A DNA stretch of 64,000 nucleotides from Muribaculaceae bacterium (lineage in GTDB: Bacteria; Bacteroidota; Bacteroidia; Bacteroidales; Muribaculaceae), in NCBI GenBank assembly GCA_009775265.1, contig VSPG01000002.1:67863-131862 (forward strand), given 5' to 3'. The stretch's first letter is position 1. Every line of letters starts with the position of its first letter. Of the stretch, positions 60,467 to 64,000 are shown piece by piece. The notes under the pieces are model-generated. The model was given only the letters and a program-made list of their open reading frames with translations. It was not told where the DNA came from and searched no databases. Made by a program: the position numbers and the translations under genes.

Positions 60467-61540
60467 ATGTTCAAGATTCTTGACAGATACATAATACGCA
60501 CATTTCTCGGCACATATGTCTTCGCCATAGTGCTGCTGCTGGCCATAGTCGTCATGTTCGACGTGAACGAAAAGCTCGACGCTTTCCTTAAAGCGCCACT
60601 GCAGGCCACGATAATGGACTATTATGTCAACTTCCTGCCTTATTTTGCCAATCAGTTCTCGCCGCTGTTCACTTTCATTGCAGTAATTTTTTTCACATCC
60701 AAACTGGCGGGAAACAGCGAAATAATAGCCATGCTGTCCACAGGCATGAGTTTCGGACGCCTGATGAGGCCCTATCTCATAGCCGCCGCCGTGATAGCCT
60801 CCGCCACATTCGTGCTTGACGCATACATTATCCCGCCGGCCAACGTAAAGAGAATCAATTACACCAACACCTACGTTAAGAACAAGCGCGTGGACTACGG
60901 CTCAAACATAATGCTCATGGTGCAGCCGGGGCAGATAGCCTACATGAGCCGCTACGACAACATAACCAGGACCGGAGCGAAATTCTCGCTCGAAAGCTTC
61001 GACGAGAACAAGCAGCTGCGCTCGCGCATGACCGCCCAAAGCATCGTGTGGGACACCCTGTACAACTGGCGCGTGAACGACTACGTGATACGCGACTTCC
61101 GCGACAACCGCGAATACATCACAAAAGGCTCGCGCCTCGACACCATAATCCCCTTCGAACCGCGCGACTTCCTGATCTCCAAAAACGACCATGAGAAGAT
61201 GACCACGCCCGACCTGTCGGCCTACATCGACGGCCAGCGTCGCCGAGGAGTGGGCAACATTGCCAGCTTCGAAGTGGAATACCACCGCCGCTATGCCATG
61301 ACTGCCGCGGCCTTCATCCTCACGGTGATAGGCATGACGCTTTCGTCGCGCAAAGTAAAAGGCGGTATGGGACTGAACATAGGCATCGGACTGGTTCTGA
61401 GTTTCAGCTACATACTATTCATGACCATCACGCAGACATTCGCGCTGTCGGGACTGACATCCCCGTTAGTGGCCATGTGGATTCCAAACCTCATATTCTC
61501 CATAGTGGCCGTGATTCTCTATCTGCGCGCCCGCCGCTGA
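60467..61540 (+). CDS. LPS export permease, LptG/LptF (YjgP/YjgQ) family
   Basis: A 357-residue inner-membrane protein. Three N-terminal helices (FLGTYVFAIVLLLAIVVMFDVNEKL; FSPLFTFIAVIFFTSKL; LIAAAVIASATFVLDAYII), a central periplasmic beta-jellyroll, and three C-terminal helices match the permease of the LPS ABC exporter. It follows tgt by 23 nt. Which paralogue (LptF or LptG) cannot be told. Confidence 0.92.
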   Translation: MFKILDRYIIRTFLGTYVFAIVLLLAIVVMFDVNEKLDAFLKAPLQATIMDYYVNFLPYFANQFSPLFTFIAVIFFTSKLAGNSEIIAMLSTGMSFGRLMRPYLIAAAVIASATFVLDAYIIPPANVKRINYTNTYVKNKRVDYGSNIMLMVQPGQIAYMSRYDNITRTGAKFSLESFDENKQLRSRMTAQSIVWDTLYNWRVNDYVIRDFRDNREYITKGSRLDTIIPFEPRDFLISKNDHEKMTTPDLSAYIDGQRRRGVGNIASFEVEYHRRYAMTAAAFILTVIGMTLSSRKVKGGMGLNIGIGLVLSFSYILFMTITQTFALSGLTSPLVAMWIPNLIFSIVAVILYLRARR

Positions 61541-61604
61541 GCGAACTTTTTCCGACAACACGCTGTTTATGGTGTATCGACATCAAAATTAAAACAGCAC
61601 AATT

Positions 61605-61853
61605 ATGGATATTCAGAAACTCGCAGGACAGGCCGTTGACGCGGTCAAAGAAAAGGCCGCACAAGCAGCGGCGGCAACAAAATCGGCAGCGGCCAACGGC
61701 ACGGAATCCATCAGCGACAAGGCTGCGCAGGCCACCGAAAACATCAAGGAAAAAACATCCGGAATAGCCGACAAGGTGAAGGACGCCGCAGCCAACGTGC
61801 TCGAGAACTTAGCCGACAAAGCCCACGGATTAAGCGACAAACTCAAAGACTGA
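61605..61853 (+). CDS. Small amphipathic Ala/Lys-rich protein
   Basis: 82 residues, nearly all helical 11-mer-like repeats (AVDAVKEKAAQAAAATKSAAANGTES; ENIKEKTSGIADKVKDAAANVLENL). It resembles LEA/YtxH-like stress proteins and is probably membrane-associated or disordered until bound. Flanked by a strong bidirectional terminator. Specific function unknown. Confidence 0.75.
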   Translation: MDIQKLAGQAVDAVKEKAAQAAAATKSAAANGTESISDKAAQATENIKEKTSGIADKVKDAAANVLENLADKAHGLSDKLKD

Positions 61854-61881
61854 CGTAGCATCCGGCTACTTAAAAAACGAT

Positions 61882-61921
61882 GTCCCCTCCGCCTCAAGAA
61901 ACCGAGACGGAGGGGACTTTT
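61882..61921. terminator. Bidirectional intrinsic terminator
   Basis: A perfect 10-bp stem GTCCCCTCCG/CGGAGGGGAC with TTTT on the plus strand and ATCGTTTTTT on the minus strand serves both the small protein gene and fabD. Confidence 0.9.
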
Positions 61922-61944
61922 CTATAATTCGTCGAAAAAACGGC

Positions 61945-62823
61945 TTACTGCATGCCGCTCACGGCCACGTTGCGGTCGATTTTAGCGACAAGGCCCTGAA
62001 GCACCTTGCCCGGACCGAGTTCCACGAACTCAGTGGCACCTGCGGCAATCATATTGCGCACGGTCTGCGTCCAGCGCACGGGGGCGGTGAGCTGTGCGAT
62101 AAGGTTGGCTTTGATTTCGGCAGGGTCGGTGTGGGGCTGAGCGTCGACATTCTGGAACACAGGGCACACCGGAGTGTGAATTTCCGTAGCGGCTATAGCT
62201 TCGGCAAGTTCTGCACGGGCAGGCTCCATGCAGGGCGAATGGAACGCGCCGCCCACCTTCAGTTTCAACGCACGCTTCGCACCGGCGGCAAGCAGACGCT
62301 CGCATGCAGCGTCAATAGCCTCTATTTCACCGGATATGACAAGCTGTCCGGGGCAGTTGTAATTGGCGCACACCACCACACCGGGCACTTCCGCACAGAT
62401 GCTCTCCACCGTTTCGTCGGGAAGTGCGAGCACAGCAGCCATAGTGCTGGGTTTCAGTTCGCACGCACGCTGCATGGCGTGTGCACGTGCGGCGACAAGC
62501 TTCAGGCCGTCGGCAAAATTCATGGCTCCGGCCGAGACAAGAGCAGAAAATTCGCCGAGAGAGTGTCCGGCCACCATGTCGGGGAGGAACTCGTCGCCGA
62601 GGCTCTTTGCCAGCAGCACAGAATGCAGAAATATAGCAGGCTGGGTCACGGCCGTCTGCCGCAGGTCCTCGTCAGTGCCGGCATGCATCAGGTCTGTGAT
62701 GCGGAAGCCGAGAATATCGTTGGCCTGCTCGAAAAGTTCGTGTGCGGCGGCATTGTTGTCGTAAAGATCTTTGCCCATACCTACGAACTGAGCGCCTTGG
62801 CCCGGAAATACGTAAGCTTTCAT
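61945..62823 (-). CDS. fabD: Malonyl-CoA:ACP transacylase
   Basis: 292 residues from ATG 62823 (MKAYVFPGQGAQFVGMG); the earlier in-frame ATG at 62859 is inside the promoter region. Active-site GHSLGEFSALVSAG (Ser), the Arg-containing ARAHAMQRAC, and His in GGAFHSPCM identify FabD, which loads malonyl units for fatty-acid synthesis. Divergent from tatA; a -7-like TAACTTTG for fabD lies at 62857-62864. Confidence 0.96.
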   Translation of the reverse strand: MKAYVFPGQGAQFVGMGKDLYDNNAAAHELFEQANDILGFRITDLMHAGTDEDLRQTAVTQPAIFLHSVLLAKSLGDEFLPDMVAGHSLGEFSALVSAGAMNFADGLKLVAARAHAMQRACELKPSTMAAVLALPDETVESICAEVPGVVVCANYNCPGQLVISGEIEAIDAACERLLAAGAKRALKLKVGGAFHSPCMEPARAELAEAIAATEIHTPVCPVFQNVDAQPHTDPAEIKANLIAQLTAPVRWTQTVRNMIAAGATEFVELGPGKVLQGLVAKIDRNVAVSGMQ

Positions 62824-62913
62824 GTGAAATTTTATTATTTGATTGGATTTTGGATGCAAAGTTACTCACTTTTTCATGAAAAGTACGTAACTTTACCAAC
62901 AAAATTACTTGAA

Positions 62914-63138
62914 ATGGACACATCTACAATACTACCTTTATTTTTAGGAAACCTGCGCGGATGGGAGTGGATTATAATCTTTTTGGCCATCCTTCTGCTT
63001 TTCGGAGGCAAGAAAATCCCCGAACTGATGCGCGGCCTCGGTAAAGGCGTGCACAGCTTCAAACAAGGAGTGGAAGAAGCAAAACGCGAAATCAACAAAC
63101 CCGCCGACAGCCAGGAGAATAACGACAACGAAAAATAG
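62914..63138 (+). CDS. tatA: Sec-independent translocase subunit TatA
   Basis: 74 residues: one membrane helix (WEWIIIFLAILLLFGGKKIPELMRGLG) with the conserved FGGKKIPEL hinge, an amphipathic helix, and an acidic tail. TatA forms the protein-conducting oligomer of the Tat pathway. It ends 3 nt before tatC. A longer frame that begins upstream at 62131 overlaps fabD and is spurious. Confidence 0.95.
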   Translation: MDTSTILPLFLGNLRGWEWIIIFLAILLLFGGKKIPELMRGLGKGVHSFKQGVEEAKREINKPADSQENNDNEK

Positions 63139-63141
63139 CGC

Positions 63142-63912
63142 GTGAGCGGCGAAATGACATTCTGGGAGCACCTCGACGACCTGCGGGGTGTGCTTGTGCG
63201 TGTGGCAGCCACCGTTGCCGTGTGCGCAGTATCCGCATTCGTCGCAATGCCATGGATTTTCGACAACGTGGTGCTTGCCCCGTGCAGCCCCGACTTTTGG
63301 CTCTACCGCCTGCTCGACACAGCCGGCGCCACCGACGCCTCACGGCCATTGCGCATAGAACTGGTGAGCATAGAACTCGCATCACAATTCTTCATACACA
63401 TGTCGGCCGCATGCTGGACCGCATTCATCGTAGCTTTTCCAATTATAATATACCAGTTGTGGGGATTCGTGTCTCCTGCACTCTATGAACATGAAAAACG
63501 CGGCATGCGCCGCGCGTTCGTGCTCGGCAACTGCATGTTTTATCTCGGAGCCGCGACAGGCTACTTTTTCGTATTTCCGATAGCGCTCCGCTTTTTGGCC
63601 GACTACAGCCTCAGCCCGTCCATATCTTCGGTGGTATCGCTCGACAGCTATATGGACAACTTCTTCACCGTCGTGCTGCTGATGGGAACCGTATTCGAAC
63701 TGCCACTGCTTGCATGGCTGCTGGGATGCGTCGGACTGCTGCACCGCTCATTTTTCAGGCGTTACCGTCGCCATGCCATAGTGGCGTGCCTGACAGCGGC
63801 GGCGCTCATCACCCCCACCGGCGACCCGTTCACACTGTTCGCCGTATTCATCCCGATATACACTTTGTGGGAATTCAGCGCACGGCTCGTGAAAGAGCAA
63901 AAAAGCGCATGA
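63142..63912 (+). CDS. tatC: Sec-independent translocase subunit TatC
   Basis: 256 residues starting at GTG 63142, or at ATG 63154 (MTFWEHLDDLRG). Six membrane helices, with the conserved FWEHLDDLR N-terminus, SPALYEHEKRG loop, YFFVFPIALRFL and ALITPTGDPFT. TatC recognises twin-arginine signal peptides. The 88 bases after it show no further gene. Confidence 0.95.
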   Translation: MSGEMTFWEHLDDLRGVLVRVAATVAVCAVSAFVAMPWIFDNVVLAPCSPDFWLYRLLDTAGATDASRPLRIELVSIELASQFFIHMSAACWTAFIVAFPIIIYQLWGFVSPALYEHEKRGMRRAFVLGNCMFYLGAATGYFFVFPIALRFLADYSLSPSISSVVSLDSYMDNFFTVVLLMGTVFELPLLAWLLGCVGLLHRSFFRRYRRHAIVACLTAAALITPTGDPFTLFAVFIPIYTLWEFSARLVKEQKSA

Positions 63913-64000
63913 CTTCCGACGCATTAAGAGGTTGTTTAATAATCATTGTTAACGACAGGGTGGTGTATTTTATGTTAAGGTGCAGTTTATGAGGAGGAAG

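Noticed and set aside
62131..62913. Long plus-strand frame leading into tatA
   Set aside because: Its first part is antisense to fabD; only the last 74 codons encode TatA.

Overview
The window is one end of a Bacteroidales chromosome carrying a long-tailed prophage. Positions 1 to about 59.2 kb are phage and the prophage runs off the left edge. Positions 59.3-64.0 kb are host housekeeping genes (tgt, an LptG/YjgP-type permease, a small amphipathic protein, fabD, tatA, tatC). The host assignment rests on Bacteroidetes-type promoters (TTTG, 19-21 bp, TAnnTTTG), near-absence of Shine-Dalgarno sequences, and protein families typical of the order. A gut Bacteroidales such as Muribaculaceae is my guess, not proven. 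No integrase and no left attachment site are in view.

Almost all phage genes are on the minus strand, so they are transcribed from right to left. From right to left: a lysogeny switch with CI-like repressor, palindromic operators and a co-transcribed lipoprotein (58.2-59.2 kb); small early genes interleaved with four tRNA-like elements that lack usable anticodon loops (55.6-58.2 kb); a recombination/replication block with ERF annealing protein, PD-(D/E)XK nuclease, single-strand-binding-like protein, NinB-like protein, SNF2 helicase, VRR-NUC nuclease, initiator containing iterons, and DnaC-like loader (47.4-54.6 kb); a DNA-modification and accessory block with a ParB-MutS-I fusion, SNF2-methylase fusion, second ParB protein, TAGT-like glycosyltransferase, Tad2-like anti-defence protein, and a C5 cytosine methyltransferase with six target-domain repeats (33-47 kb); a CdiA-like toxin domain, a probable structured RNA on the opposite strand, and a DUF4406/epimerase/phosphoribosyltransferase cassette (29.8-32.8 kb); then TerS, TerL, portal, protease, HK97-type capsid, connectors, tail tube, tape measure, an ECF-like sigma factor and tail-tip proteins (13.7-29.6 kb).

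The left end is a diversity-generating retroelement (DGR). A 2799-residue tail fibre ends in a variable repeat, followed by a template repeat and a reverse transcriptase with a YCDD box. Template and variable repeats differ at 18 positions over 115 bp, and every one is an adenine in the template (coding strand). This is the direct signature of adenine-specific mutagenic retrohoming and suggests that the phage diversifies its receptor-binding tip.

Two dispersed control elements tie the genome together. Five promoters share one geometry: tandem CACCATTTT sites 11 bp apart, then a TTTG/ATTG box 13 bp away, a 20-bp spacer and TAnCTTTA. A 17-nt leader (AAGTCAAACCAATAAAA on the coding strand) lies 7-12 nt before the start codon of seven genes. 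These look like a phage-wide regulon and a conserved translation-initiation leader, and I know of no description of either.
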